Source of the DNA: Geomonas oryzae
Lineage (GTDB): Bacteria > Desulfobacterota > Desulfuromonadia > Geobacterales > Geobacteraceae
Direction of reading: 5' to 3'
DNA length: 64,000 nt
NCBI RefSeq assembly: GCF_004117875.1
Contig: NZ_RAHW01000009.1
Span: 89,074 to 153,073 of the forward strand
Made by a program: the position numbers and the translations under genes. Shown here piece by piece: positions 8,682-16,072 of this stretch; within the stretch, counting starts at the first letter, position 1; each line of letters starts with the position of its first letter. Below the pieces are notes generated by a model. The model saw only the letters and a list, made by a program, of their open reading frames with translations. It made no database searches and had not been told where the DNA came from.

Positions 8682-10058
8682 ATGAAGCAGAATATCAAAA
8701 TACTGATTATCGAAGACGACGACGGGAGCCGGGAAGCGCTGCTCATCCTGCTCAAGGCAAGCGGCTTTACCGTGAAAGGGTGTTCTAGCGGGAAAGACGG
8801 CCTCGACTTTCTTGCAGGCGAGCCTTTTGACATCGTCATCAGCGACCTGTTTTTGCCGGACATGAACGGGATCGACATCCTGTCCCGGGTGAAACAGGAT
8901 TCGCCGCGTACCGAGGTCATCCTGGTTACCGGGCACGGTTCCGCAGAAACCGCGGTACAAGCGATGAAGAAAGGCGCCTACGACTACATCACGAAACCAC
9001 TCAACATAGACGAGCTCCGCATCATCATCGACAAGGCGGTCGAAAAGGGACAGCTGGTCAGCGAGAACGTCTACCTCAAGAAACAGCTGCGCGAGAAGTA
9101 CGAATTCGCCAACATCATCGGCAACTCGCAGGCGATGCAGCAGCTCTTCTCGCGGATGCAGAGGATCATAAAGACCGACTCCACGGTGCTGATCCTCGGT
9201 GAGTCCGGCACCGGCAAGGAGCTGGTCGCCAAAGCGATCCACTTCAACGGCAACCGCAAAGACAAGCCGTTCATCGCCGTGAACTGCTCCGCCATACCGG
9301 AAAACCTTCTTGAGAGCGAACTCTTCGGGCACGCGAAGGGAGCGTTCACTGGGGCGGTAAAGGAAAAGGTCGGGAAGTTCGAAGCGGCCAACTACGGGAC
9401 CATCTTCCTGGACGAAATAGGGACACTCCCGATGCACCTGCAGACGAAGCTCTTGCGCGTCCTTCAAGAGCAGGAAGTGGAACGGGTCGGTTCCAACAAA
9501 CAGATCAAGCTCGACGTGCGGGTCGTTTCGGCGACCAACGTGAACCTCGAGGAGGAAGTCGCCCGCGGGAACTTCCGCGAGGACCTATTCTATCGATTAA
9601 ACGTCATCCCGGTTCAGATCCCGCCTCTCAGGGAGCGTGTCGAAGACATCCTTCCGCTCACCAAGCACTTCCTGGAGAAGAACTGTCGCGCCATGCAGCG
9701 CCCCATCATGCACCTCGACAAGGAAGCTCTGGAGGCACTGGAGGCGTACCCGTGGAACGGGAACGTCCGCGAACTTGAGAACATCATGGAGCGCATCGTC
9801 GCGCTTACCGAAAGCGACGTGATCACCCTGCGCGACCTCCCCGCCAACATAGCGAAGAACTACATCGAGGGCTCCCACTCCACCAGCGTCACACCAGCCG
9901 GCATCGACATGGTCCAGGCGATCAACGAGATCGAGAAGCGCATGATCACCGAAGCGCTGCAGCTCTCCGGCGGCGTAAAGGCCCGCGCGGCCGTGATGCT
10001 GAGCATCAACCGGACCACCCTCGTCGAAAAGATGCGCCGCCTCGGCATGCAGCTTTAG
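8682..10058 (+). CDS. NtrC-family sigma-54-dependent response regulator
   Basis: The 458-residue protein has three modules. A receiver domain spans about residues 5-120, with phospho-acceptor Asp55 in ISDLFLPDMNG. The AAA+ sigma-54 activator spans about 145-375, with Walker A GESGTGKE from 173, sigma-54 contact loop GAFTGA at 220-225 and Walker B IFLDEIG. A Fis-type helix-turn-helix covers the last 45 residues. It should open sigma-54 promoters once phosphorylated by an unlinked histidine kinase. The ATG at 8682 has AGGAA upstream. A transposon has inserted seven bases past the stop codon, so its native 3' terminator is displaced or lost. Confidence 0.92.
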   Translation: MKQNIKILIIEDDDGSREALLILLKASGFTVKGCSSGKDGLDFLAGEPFDIVISDLFLPDMNGIDILSRVKQDSPRTEVILVTGHGSAETAVQAMKKGAYDYITKPLNIDELRIIIDKAVEKGQLVSENVYLKKQLREKYEFANIIGNSQAMQQLFSRMQRIIKTDSTVLILGESGTGKELVAKAIHFNGNRKDKPFIAVNCSAIPENLLESELFGHAKGAFTGAVKEKVGKFEAANYGTIFLDEIGTLPMHLQTKLLRVLQEQEVERVGSNKQIKLDVRVVSATNVNLEEEVARGNFREDLFYRLNVIPVQIPPLRERVEDILPLTKHFLEKNCRAMQRPIMHLDKEALEALEAYPWNGNVRELENIMERIVALTESDVITLRDLPANIAKNYIEGSHSTSVTPAGIDMVQAINEIEKRMITEALQLSGGVKARAAVMLSINRTTLVEKMRRLGMQL

Positions 10059-10064
10059 CTTAAC

Positions 10065-10069
10065 GTCTC
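10065..10069. repeat. Left target-site duplication GTCTC
   Basis: GTCTC directly precedes the left terminal repeat. The same five bases directly follow the right terminal repeat at 16080-16084. Confidence 0.8.
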
Positions 10070-10095
10070 TGTCAGGAGACAATTAAATCGTTACA
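10070..10095 (+). repeat. Left terminal inverted repeat
   Basis: This 26-bp sequence starts TGTCAGGAGACAATTAA and matches the reverse complement of 16054-16079 at 21 positions. Confidence 0.8.
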
Positions 10096-10199
10096 AAAAG
10101 AGACGCCAAGGCCATGTTTTCACGCTTGTGGCGTTATCTTACGCCGCACGGAAAATTCTTACATTTCCGGTATACTTTTCATTAGGCGACCAATTCCCC

Positions 10200-10222
10200 A
10201 GACAATAAAGTCCTTACATTTT
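10200..10222 (+). repeat. Internal left-end repeat, exact inverse of 16010-16032
   Basis: All 23 bases are the perfect reverse complement of 16010-16032. It is the second clear copy of the transposase-site-like 20-mer on this end; a weaker relative lies near 10150-10165. Confidence 0.85.
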
Positions 10223-10272
10223 GACGTAAGAGGGAGTTAGTTGTGGCCGCAGGTGACCACAATGTTTAATCC

Positions 10273-10332
10273 GCACAACGGCTTGAGGCTGACCCCCGAC
10301 CGCAGGGAGAGTGGTCGTGCCGAGTGTTGGAC
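10273..10332 (-). other. attC-like site 1 (60 bp)
   Basis: Simple-site boxes GCACAAC (left) and GTTGGAC (right, exact GTTRRRY) bracket an imperfect inverted repeat. It lies directly downstream of the minus-strand cassette gene that stops at 10373. Confidence 0.65.
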
Positions 10333-10372
10333 ATCGCTTCTTGAGATCGAGTTTGTGACAATCGTCAGAAAG

Positions 10373-10690
10373 TCAGAGCACTACCGCATAAAGCACTGTG
10401 CCCGTCAAGCTTAAGCCTACCAGCAACAAGAGCGCATACCATGAACGTACTAGCCACCTTTCGCAAAAGGTTCTCTCACCAATCGGTATCCCACAAAAGT
10501 ACTTCATAGCCCTGCCACCAGCACTATACTTTGATTCTCCTTCCCGCCACACCAGGTTCTCCTGCCAGATTTGGGGCATTTCCTTCTTAAGGCGACTACT
10601 TGCCACAAAATTCAATACACCAAAAATAATGAGAACTGGAATACTGGCGCATATTGACAGAATCGAGACTGTGGAAAACACTTCGTGCAT
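10373..10690 (-). CDS. Cassette gene: small two-helix membrane protein
   Basis: I do not recognise this 105-residue protein. It has a hydrophobic helix near the N-terminus (about residues 6-28), a central soluble part with several Cys and Arg residues, and a second helix at the C-terminus (LLLLVGLSLTGTVLYAVVL). The ATG at 10690 has GGAG seven bases upstream; an ATG at 10696 and an in-frame TTG at 10753 inside the attC core are alternatives. It is the most downstream gene of the cassette array, followed by attC site 1. Confidence 0.55.
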   Translation of the reverse strand: MHEVFSTVSILSICASIPVLIIFGVLNFVASSRLKKEMPQIWQENLVWREGESKYSAGGRAMKYFCGIPIGERTFCERWLVRSWYALLLLVGLSLTGTVLYAVVL

Positions 10691-10747
10691 AAACATGCTC
10701 CAGTTCCATGGCTGGCTTTGGTAGGTGGCGCCCGCAGTCACATCATC

Positions 10748-10808
10748 GGCCAACGGGCCGACCTTGACCTGCCTGGTTTTTCGGGCAGGTCCAAGGGCGT
10801 GGTTGATG
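10748..10808 (-). other. attC-like site 2 (61 bp)
   Basis: Boxes GGCCAAC and GTTGATG flank an inverted repeat whose arms read GACCTGCC / GGGCAGGTC around a TTTTT-containing loop. It sits between two cassette genes. Confidence 0.6.
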
Positions 10809-10810
10809 CT

Positions 10811-11422
10811 CTAGTTCGTCTGCGTCTTAGACACCTGAAGAACGTCCAGAATTCCGGAACGGAAAGCTCCCCTGATAAAGATAACGATATCCCAGTAGAG
10901 ATTGTCTGGAAGGCCAGGGTATGATTTTATCAATTTTGTTCGCTCGGTCTCTGTCATCGACTCGCGCCTTTCAAACGCCTTCTGATAGAATAAACCTTCC
11001 AGCTCAATATCACTGCCAACGACTTCTTTATATTTCTTAAGTGTCATACCTAGTTTAAGCCCGCTCGACATCTTTACACTGGCACAATCGTCAATAGCAA
11101 CTTGGGAACAAACTGATGATCCATCCTTGCTTCTGCTGAGCGTGAAACCTATCAGATCATGCTCCGGTCCACCAAGTTCGTCAGACCAAAACTCAACTTG
11201 CGTCCGGCACTTTGGTGAATAGTAACAAATCGCCGCCTTATATTCTCCGGCCTCACCTGTCTCAACTATTTGTGCTTGCCCAAGTTTCATTTGAACATCA
11301 GCTAATGTGAAGTTCTGAGCAATGCGAATTCCGAGAACTTCTGTAAAATCTTCTCCATTCGAAGCAAAAGTCGACGTCGGAATAAGAATCAACAATAGAA
11401 TTATGAGTCGAATTATTTTCAT
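10811..11422 (-). CDS. Cassette gene: secreted protein of unknown function
   Basis: This 203-residue protein has a clear signal peptide (MKIIRLIILLLILIP then TSTFASNG). The mature part contains several paired cysteines (CYYSPKC, SSVCSQVAIDDC). No family is recognised. A KLGQAQI / GLKLGMTLKKYKEVVG pattern hints at two similar beta-alpha units, as in small periplasmic SmpA/OmlA-like folds, but this is only an impression. The stop codon is three bases from attC site 2, the normal spacing for an integron cassette. Confidence 0.65.
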   Translation of the reverse strand: MKIIRLIILLLILIPTSTFASNGEDFTEVLGIRIAQNFTLADVQMKLGQAQIVETGEAGEYKAAICYYSPKCRTQVEFWSDELGGPEHDLIGFTLSRSKDGSSVCSQVAIDDCASVKMSSGLKLGMTLKKYKEVVGSDIELEGLFYQKAFERRESMTETERTKLIKSYPGLPDNLYWDIVIFIRGAFRSGILDVLQVSKTQTN

Positions 11423-11433
11423 TTATTTATTGT

Positions 11434-11494
11434 CTCAACGCCGCTGGCGCTGACCTGACGGTTTTTTCGGTCAGGTCTAGCGGCCTTGTTATAC
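11434..11494 (-). other. attC-like site 3 (61 bp)
   Basis: Boxes TCTCAAC and GTTATAC enclose complementary arms (CTGACCTGAC... and GGTCAGGTCTAG) that fold into a long imperfect hairpin, as in folded attC DNA. Confidence 0.65.
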
Positions 11495-11499
11495 GTCTC

Positions 11500-11874
11500 T
11501 TAAAAATCCACCGAAGACCTATATTCTTGGCCTCTATCATCAATGGCAACCGACTCCACAGGGAGTTGGTGGTTTTGTTTTCTATAAATTTCTGTTCGCA
11601 ATTCGCTGATACAGGCCAGTTCAATGTCATGACTGACAGCAAGCTCAGGCAACCATTCCAGGTATCTTTCAATTGAGGTGATAACCGACTGCGGAAAGCC
11701 ATATTCCGATGAACTTTTACTTGGAATCCACGTAATCACGAGGCGCTCATCGCTGAGGCTACGAGCAACTTCCTTTAGATACTCGATAACAACACAGTCA
11801 TCTACTCTATTCTCCCAGCTTACGAACGAGTGGGTAAAGTTATGTGACAATGATTTGATGTTTTTGTACTTCAT
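11500..11874 (-). CDS. Cassette gene: hypothetical soluble protein
   Basis: This 124-residue protein has no signal peptide or membrane helix; it is mixed alpha/beta in appearance and slightly acidic. No motif is recognised. GGAAAAAGG lies immediately before the ATG. It is flanked by attC sites 3 and 4, and its AT content is higher than in the surrounding chromosome, consistent with cassette DNA of foreign origin. Confidence 0.55.
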   Translation of the reverse strand: MKYKNIKSLSHNFTHSFVSWENRVDDCVVIEYLKEVARSLSDERLVITWIPSKSSSEYGFPQSVITSIERYLEWLPELAVSHDIELACISELRTEIYRKQNHQLPVESVAIDDRGQEYRSSVDF

Positions 11875-11883
11875 CCTTTTTCC

Positions 11884-11945
11884 GTATAACGGGCGGTGAG
11901 ATCACCTGACCGGTTTGCGGGTCAGGTGTATCTTCTTGGTTGGGA
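11884..11945 (-). other. attC-like site 4 (62 bp)
   Basis: Boxes GTATAAC and GTTGGGA enclose arms ATCACCTGACCGG / GGGTCAGGTGTAT. About 80 bases of unexplained sequence separate this site from the stop of the next gene. Confidence 0.65.
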
Positions 11946-12024
11946 CACCTTCGCGTCCACGGGTTATAAGTTTATCAAGGCTGTCATCATAGCCGCCCCC
12001 AAATATCCAACCGGCAAGGCATCC

Positions 12025-12486
12025 TCAGTCACATTGATTTTTAAGGGATTTTACGTAAGGATGAGTGATTGGTAAAATACCGGGTATCAAGTTCTCATCT
12101 ACAACATATCCACAGACGCTTCTGTCATTTTTAGAAAAGATGACTAGCGCAAGTTTTCGGTTGGTTTTACAAGCCAGGCGGTAGCGAATAATGTTTACTT
12201 TTTGTCCTGCAGACGTGGAAATGTCGTAGCCACCTTTGTTGCATGCTTCCTTTGTAAGCCCCCACATCGGTCCAACAAGCTGCTTTGGTAGCCTCGAAAC
12301 TGTTACACTTGGTAAGCCACTCACTTGTAAATCATGTGCCTTGATAACATCAGCGCCGAGAGGATCTAAAGCAAAAACAGTTGAGGGGACGCAACTGGCA
12401 GCCAATGAACTCACCAGCAACACGCTTTTCAGCGGCAGGCGAAATCTGCTCCTCCTGCACGCTTTCAAAGGATTTCCTTGTGGCAT
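12025..12486 (-). CDS. Cassette gene: exported protein, paralogue of the gene at 13637
   Basis: The 153-residue protein has an N-terminal basic stretch and hydrophobic core (LKSVLLVSSLAASCVPSTVFA), so it is probably exported. The mature part aligns by eye with the protein at 13637-14050. Shared elements are a -VSG-P- start, WGL-KE-C, AGQ-I--I-Y-L, then VCGY and PG-L near the end. The family is not recognised. The ATG at 12486 has TAGGAG upstream. It lies between attC sites 4 and 5. Confidence 0.65.
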   Translation of the reverse strand: MPQGNPLKACRRSRFRLPLKSVLLVSSLAASCVPSTVFALDPLGADVIKAHDLQVSGLPSVTVSRLPKQLVGPMWGLTKEACNKGGYDISTSAGQKVNIIRYRLACKTNRKLALVIFSKNDRSVCGYVVDENLIPGILPITHPYVKSLKNQCD

Positions 12487-12499
12487 AATTATGCTCCTA

Positions 12500-12601
12500 G
12501 TACATCGCTTCTTAGGGTGAGCGGCGGAGCGGCCCTTCGTCAATCTGCTTTCACCGACTTTTGCCTACCCGCGGAGTCTGACTCTACCCGAATGGTTGGG
12601 C
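12500..12601 (-). other. attC-like site 5 (102 bp, long class)
   Basis: The right box GTTGGGC matches GTTRRRY exactly; the left box is degenerate (GTACATC) but aligns with GTCCAAC of site 9. It shares the arm AGGGTGAGCGGCGGAGCGG with sites 7 and 9. Confidence 0.6.
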
Positions 12602-12619
12602 TGTTGCGCTGTCCCTTTG

Positions 12620-12850
12620 TCACTTCATCTGTGAAATTATCGATTTTGCCTCTTCTACACATTTTCTCAAAAGAGCGTCCGGGTCGACTCCTGTTGCAGA
12701 TACTACTCTTCCCCAGGCATCAACTCCCTCGGCTTCATACATTCCTGCCGACTTTTCTTCGCAGCGGAAGTACCAGCCTTCCACCAAATTCATAAGCGCT
12801 TGAGATTGTTGAAGTTGAGTCTCACTCCTTTGCTGTATTCCCTTCTTCAA
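12620..12850 (-). CDS. Cassette gene: small hypothetical protein
   Basis: The 76-residue soluble, helical, acidic protein (WYFRCEEKSAG..., CVEEAKSIISQMK) is not recognised. The TTG at 12850 follows GAGG; an ATG at 12793 is the alternative and would give a 57-residue product. It lies between attC sites 5 and 6. Confidence 0.45.
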   Translation of the reverse strand: MKKGIQQRSETQLQQSQALMNLVEGWYFRCEEKSAGMYEAEGVDAWGRVVSATGVDPDALLRKCVEEAKSIISQMK

Positions 12851-12860
12851 ATTTCCTCAC

Positions 12861-12922
12861 GGCCAACGGGGTCGGCCTTAATCGGCGGCGTTAGCCGTCT
12901 GCGTCTAAGGACGTGGTTGGGC
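12861..12922 (-). other. attC-like site 6 (62 bp)
   Basis: Boxes GGCCAAC and GTTGGGC (exact). It is closely similar to site 8 over GGCGGCGTTAGCCGTCTGCG and the following AAGGACGTGGTTGG. Confidence 0.7.
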
Positions 12923-13008
12923 ATCGCCGTTTCTAAGTAAGCTTGTCCCCACCGCCCGCAGGTTTGATCCCTTGTGTGCTTTCTGTCAGTGAGTGCTGAG
13001 CATAGTAA

Positions 13009-13194
13009 TCAATTATTGATGTAGATCATGATCGCAGCGATCACTGCAAATATAAGGACAGCAATAAAGCTACTCATAAGCTCTTTTTTGAGCGGATTTT
13101 GCCGACCACCTAGCACCCACATCCTCAGGGCAAATGCCACGAATAAAATCCCAAGTGCGGTAGAAATTATAAGAACTTTTCTTGTTAAATCCAT
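13009..13194 (-). CDS. Cassette gene: small two-helix membrane protein
   Basis: This 61-residue protein consists of two predicted membrane helices (about residues 7-26 and 42-59) joined by a short basic loop (GGRQNPLKKE). The ATG at 13194 is just inside attC site 7, with only a weak GGTAG upstream. No family is recognised; toxin or holin-like activity cannot be judged from sequence. Confidence 0.5.
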   Translation of the reverse strand: MDLTRKVLIISTALGILFVAFALRMWVLGGRQNPLKKELMSSFIAVLIFAVIAAIMIYINN

Positions 13195-13200
13195 TTTATC

Positions 13201-13298
13201 TACCAACGGGCTGGCGGGTGAGCGGCGGAGCGGCTTCGCTTTCACCAGCTGCTCCCCCCTCTCGAAAACCCGCGACCGGTCCACCCACTTTGTTGGGG
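13201..13298 (-). other. attC-like site 7 (98 bp, long class)
   Basis: Boxes TACCAAC and GTTGGGG bracket the same GGGTGAGCGGCGGAGCGGC arm seen in sites 5 and 9. Confidence 0.6.
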
Positions 13299-13306
13299 TG
13301 CTGTTT

Positions 13307-13552
13307 TCAAATCTCTCTCACGTCCAAGACTGCCCACAGTTTCTTGCCTTGGGTCATTACATGCTGAACAGTTGCCAAAAATACAAGCAGGTATTCACCA
13401 AAAGAATATCGCCCAGAGACCTGTCGAGCCGCCGAAGAAGCAATAAACTCCTTTTGTGTCAGTCGGATCTTTTCTGCTCTTGAAGCCAGAGATCGTGGGA
13501 TAGACCCAGTATGCATTCTTGTACCGGAAGCAGTGGTAAGAGACCTTAGCAC
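13307..13552 (-). CDS. Uncertain cassette ORF
   Basis: A GTG-initiated 81-residue reading ends nine bases from attC site 7, where cassette genes usually stop. A competing frame from the ATG at 13592 to 13395 (65 residues) has a better Shine-Dalgarno (GAGAAAAGG). The long frame stays open upstream to about 13640 without an ATG. Either one short gene or a frameshifted remnant is possible. Confidence 0.35.
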   Translation of the reverse strand: MLRSLTTASGTRMHTGSIPRSLASRAEKIRLTQKEFIASSAARQVSGRYSFGEYLLVFLATVQHVMTQGKKLWAVLDVREI

Positions 13553-13636
13553 TCCATCCCGTAATAAGTAGTAGGCAGATTCCTGATTCCATCCTTTTCT
13601 CTTAAGCGTGTACCCGGTTCCGGTGTAAGTTATTCT

Positions 13637-14050
13637 TTATAAATTCAGTCTATTTAGCCCTAGCAACCCGGGGACTTGCGCACTGTCCCTCAGCGAGAGA
13701 TATCCGCAGACGGTGGTTTCGCCGCTGGCCAGGACTATAAGGTCAAGAGGTTGCCCCCAGTACAAATCAGAAAGGTGGTACTGAATCATGGAGATTTCTT
13801 GTCCAGAAAATTCGATCAGAGAGAAGCCAGCCTCTTGACACAATATTTCTTTAAGCCCCCAGTTAGCATCATTAATTTGCTGCGGCAATGTGACACTATA
13901 TTTAGTTGGTCCACCTACAACGCTCAAATTGTATTTCGCTACTATATCGTAGCCAACAGGTAACGCATCCAGCGAATCACTGCCACACCCTCCAAACATA
14001 AACATGAAGTAAAAAAATAACAACAGCATAAAATGCCTCGGAGCTCCCAT
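13637..14050 (-). CDS. Cassette gene: putative lipoprotein, paralogue of the gene at 12025
   Basis: This 137-residue protein has a hydrophobic N-terminus ending in a lipobox-like FGGC (Cys at about 22). The rest resembles the cassette protein at 12025-12486: NLSVVGGP, WGLKE--C, SGQEISMIQY and VCGY recur in the same order. GGAG lies six bases before the ATG. No attC site separates it from the ORF at 13307, so they may share a cassette or a site has decayed. Confidence 0.6.
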   Translation of the reverse strand: MGAPRHFMLLLFFYFMFMFGGCGSDSLDALPVGYDIVAKYNLSVVGGPTKYSVTLPQQINDANWGLKEILCQEAGFSLIEFSGQEISMIQYHLSDLYWGQPLDLIVLASGETTVCGYLSLRDSAQVPGLLGLNRLNL

Positions 14051-14062
14051 ACATTCTCCATC

Positions 14063-14194
14063 TTAATCGATTATTTTCCCTTCAACACTTTGCCACCTTT
14101 TAAATAGAATCCGTATGTTACTTTCACTTCCGCAACCAGTAATAATCACTATGAACGTCATGATGGCGATCGGGTTAATTATATTTTTATCCAA
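14063..14194 (-). CDS. Possible 43-residue peptide with lipobox
   Basis: A TTG start preceded by AAGGAG opens a short reading frame whose product has a hydrophobic stretch ending in ITGC, resembling a minimal lipoprotein signal, and a basic tail. It precedes the lipoprotein gene at 13637-14050 by 12 bases and could be co-transcribed. Support is only the ribosome-binding site and the lipobox. Confidence 0.35.
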   Translation of the reverse strand: MDKNIINPIAIMTFIVIITGCGSESNIRILFKRWQSVEGKIID

Positions 14195-14227
14195 TGCTTC
14201 TCCTTATTCCAACTACTTGTTGTATGC

Positions 14228-14614
14228 TCACCTCGGCAGTAGGTACTGAAAATCTGCTTCCGTTATGTCTTTCACATATTGTTGCCACTGGCCATCTTGG
14301 CTTTGGAAGTTGAGAATTGCTCGCCGGGGGTGGAAATTGAGTGTAAATTTCTTTCCGCGGACTTGAACATCAGGCACAAACGTCACCGGTGACCGTTCCC
14401 ACCCTTTTTCATTCTCTTCCATCCACCTCTTGAGCTGCGAGTAGGTTTCTTCGCCTTTTCTGATTTCTTTCTTTCCTTTGCTTTTTCCATTTGTTTCGTG
14501 GGTTTCGATTGTCAGGGGTTCTTGTGACTCCAGAAGCCACTTCGAGTCGATCTTGCAGGCGGCCAGAATGGTGGTGAGGATTAAGATAAATATGTATCGC
14601 GTTAGGTTATTCAT
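14228..14614 (-). CDS. Cassette gene: putative lipoprotein
   Basis: A signal sequence (NLTRYIFILILTTILAAC) with a good lipobox LAAC precedes a mature domain rich in Lys/Glu (KSKGKKEIRKGEE) and Trp-Gln stretches. The 128-residue product is not recognised. The ATG at 14614 follows AAGAAG; an upstream ATG at 14629 lies within the attC box and would add five residues. Confidence 0.6.
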   Translation of the reverse strand: MNNLTRYIFILILTTILAACKIDSKWLLESQEPLTIETHETNGKSKGKKEIRKGEETYSQLKRWMEENEKGWERSPVTFVPDVQVRGKKFTLNFHPRRAILNFQSQDGQWQQYVKDITEADFQYLLPR

Positions 14615-14627
14615 GTCTTCTTTCGTC

Positions 14628-14689
14628 ATACAACGGGGGCGTTCTTGACCGGCGGCGCTAGCCGTCCGCGTCCAAGGACGTGGTTGGAA
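14628..14689 (-). other. attC-like site 8 (62 bp)
   Basis: Boxes ATACAAC and GTTGGAA, with internal GGCGGCGCTAGCCGTCCGCG and AAGGACGTGGTTGG nearly identical to site 6. Confidence 0.7.
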
Positions 14690-14789
14690 GCACGGCTATC
14701 CGCTTCATGCCAGGCCCTGTATCCCTAGTCTATTCACACCAGCCATCACAGAATAAAAGCCGTCCATAGCTGGTGCCTACCCAGATGAA

Positions 14790-15008
14790 TTATTTATAAA
14801 TCCTTTTCGCAATTCCGAAATAACCAATACAGGCTAGGGCAAAAGACATAATGAAAACCTGAAGTTTGTTCTGTAATCCAAGGGTTAACCCGAGAGTGAC
14901 GATACCAATCATTCCCAAGATAAGAGTAGCCCCTACCCTTTTGGCTTCGAGCTTGGAGATGGTTGCCCCTCCGAAAATCACCTTGTAGTCGTCGTTATCT
15001 TTATTCAT
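14790..15008 (-). CDS. Cassette gene: small membrane protein
   Basis: A 72-residue protein with a polar N-terminus (MNKDNDDYKVIFGG) and two hydrophobic helices (about residues 26-44 and 50-66). It is not recognised. The start at 15008 is 13 bases inside attC site 9, with GAGTA as a weak ribosome-binding site. Confidence 0.5.
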   Translation of the reverse strand: MNKDNDDYKVIFGGATISKLEAKRVGATLILGMIGIVTLGLTLGLQNKLQVFIMSFALACIGYFGIAKRIYK

Positions 15009-15020
15009 GTTTTGGTACTC

Positions 15021-15122
15021 GTCCAACGCCTGTAGGGTGAGCGGCGCAGCGGCCACACACTTACCTGCTTTTACCCGACGACAACCACTCCGCGGAGACC
15101 TGCTCCACCCGGCTTGTTGGGA
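15021..15122 (-). other. attC-like site 9 (102 bp, long class)
   Basis: The left box GTCCAAC is an exact RYYYAAC; the right box is GTTGGGA. It is the best-preserved long site, with AGGGTGAGCGGCGCAGCGGCC as its left arm. Confidence 0.7.
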
Positions 15123-15145
15123 CTGCCTGAAGTGCCTTGCTGAAT

Positions 15146-15592
15146 TTAATATTTTAATACTTCCGGTTCATTCACGATCCCGTCCATTGTCACCAAGACG
15201 TTCATTGACTCAGGGATCTTGCAACCATCAGGCATACGCATGCATATAATGATGTAGCACCACTTATTTTTCATGTATTTAGGGAAGACGAATTGCTCAA
15301 GTTTTATTTCAGTTATCACGTAATCAATAAACTCTGGATTCTTCTTTTTTATATGGTCACGGGCTATTTCTACCGCTCTTTTGAGCGTAAGCGGAGGTGC
15401 TCCCTCTTCTGGCGACCAGCTTGGCGTTTTTTCGATGTCGGTCACAGCTAACCTGTTTTGGTACAGTTGGCCTGGACCTTTACTCCACATATTGAAGTCT
15501 ATGAAATCGCTCGCTTGGAGGGTAACCGGAAAGAGCGCCCATAGCTGAAATATGGTGATTAAGACGATGTACTTGTGCAGTATTTGCTTCAT
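15146..15592 (-). CDS. Cassette gene: secreted hypothetical protein
   Basis: The 148-residue protein has a signal peptide (about residues 1-25, ending TLQAS). The mature domain contains LTLKRAVEIARDHIKKKNPE and, near the end, a VLVTMDG strand; the overall look is of a small PepSY- or cystatin-like fold, but no assignment is made. AAGGAAA precedes the ATG. It is the first gene of the array in transcriptional order. Confidence 0.6.
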   Translation of the reverse strand: MKQILHKYIVLITIFQLWALFPVTLQASDFIDFNMWSKGPGQLYQNRLAVTDIEKTPSWSPEEGAPPLTLKRAVEIARDHIKKKNPEFIDYVITEIKLEQFVFPKYMKNKWCYIIICMRMPDGCKIPESMNVLVTMDGIVNEPEVLKY

Positions 15593-15627
15593 TGATGTTT
15601 CCTTCGATGTACGCCAACTACTTATTG

Positions 15628-15653
15628 AGCGGTTCACGCGCGCGTGAACCGCT
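15628..15653. repeat. Perfect 26-nt palindrome upstream of the first cassette
   Basis: The sequence AGCGGTTCACGCG and its exact complement form a hairpin with no loop, 36 bases upstream of the first cassette gene. CGCCAAC to its left recalls an attC box, but no GTTRRRY partner is present. It may be a remnant attC/attI arm or an operator. Confidence 0.5.
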
Positions 15654-16009
15654 GATCCGCCCAAAACTGATGTTCTACAGGTCCTCTCAAGTCAGAAAAA
15701 TCCAGGCCTACAAAAAATCAGAAGAACAACATCATCTTCATAACCCACCGTATTAAAACATTTGTCCCTTGTGATAAATGTTCTATCCGGGTGGATGAGC
15801 GGTTTTCTGCTCAATAACCCGCGCCATTCAATACTGCACCGAAGGTATAGCTTTTTTTAATTGTGGTCAATGGCAAAAATTTCATTCTAGTCGTTTGGTC
15901 GGGATGGGGGGAGGAGAGGGATAGGGGGGGGCGCGAGTGCCCACCGTTTTCACCAGCAACCAGGGTGGTGGCATTTGTGGTGAGCTCGAATAGGCAAGCT
16001 GGTTAATGA
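15654..16009. other. Gene-free stretch at the array head
   Basis: No coding frame, attI consensus or trace of an integron integrase could be made out. It contains a G-run-rich part (15903-15932) and a small AT-rich part. This is where intI and attI would be expected if the array were a complete integron. Confidence 0.6.
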
Positions 16010-16012
16010 AAA

Positions 16013-16072
16013 ATGTAAGGACTTTATTGTCTATGTAACGACTTAATTGTCGATGTAACAACTTAATTGTTT
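16013..16072 (-). repeat. Three tandem 20-bp repeats at the right transposon end
   Basis: Three head-to-tail copies of ATGTAAC/GRACTTWATTGTC (16013-16032, 16033-16052, 16053-16072). The outermost is part of the terminal repeat. The innermost copy is the exact inverse of 10200-10219. Confidence 0.85.

Noticed and set aside
11963..12011. GTTATAA ... ATCCAAC as another attC site
   Set aside because: The boxes are in the wrong order (core before inverse core) and the intervening sequence does not pair well.
15654..16009. Integron integrase or attI remnant
   Set aside because: I looked for a tyrosine-recombinase fragment on both strands and saw none; the stretch has no frame of useful length.
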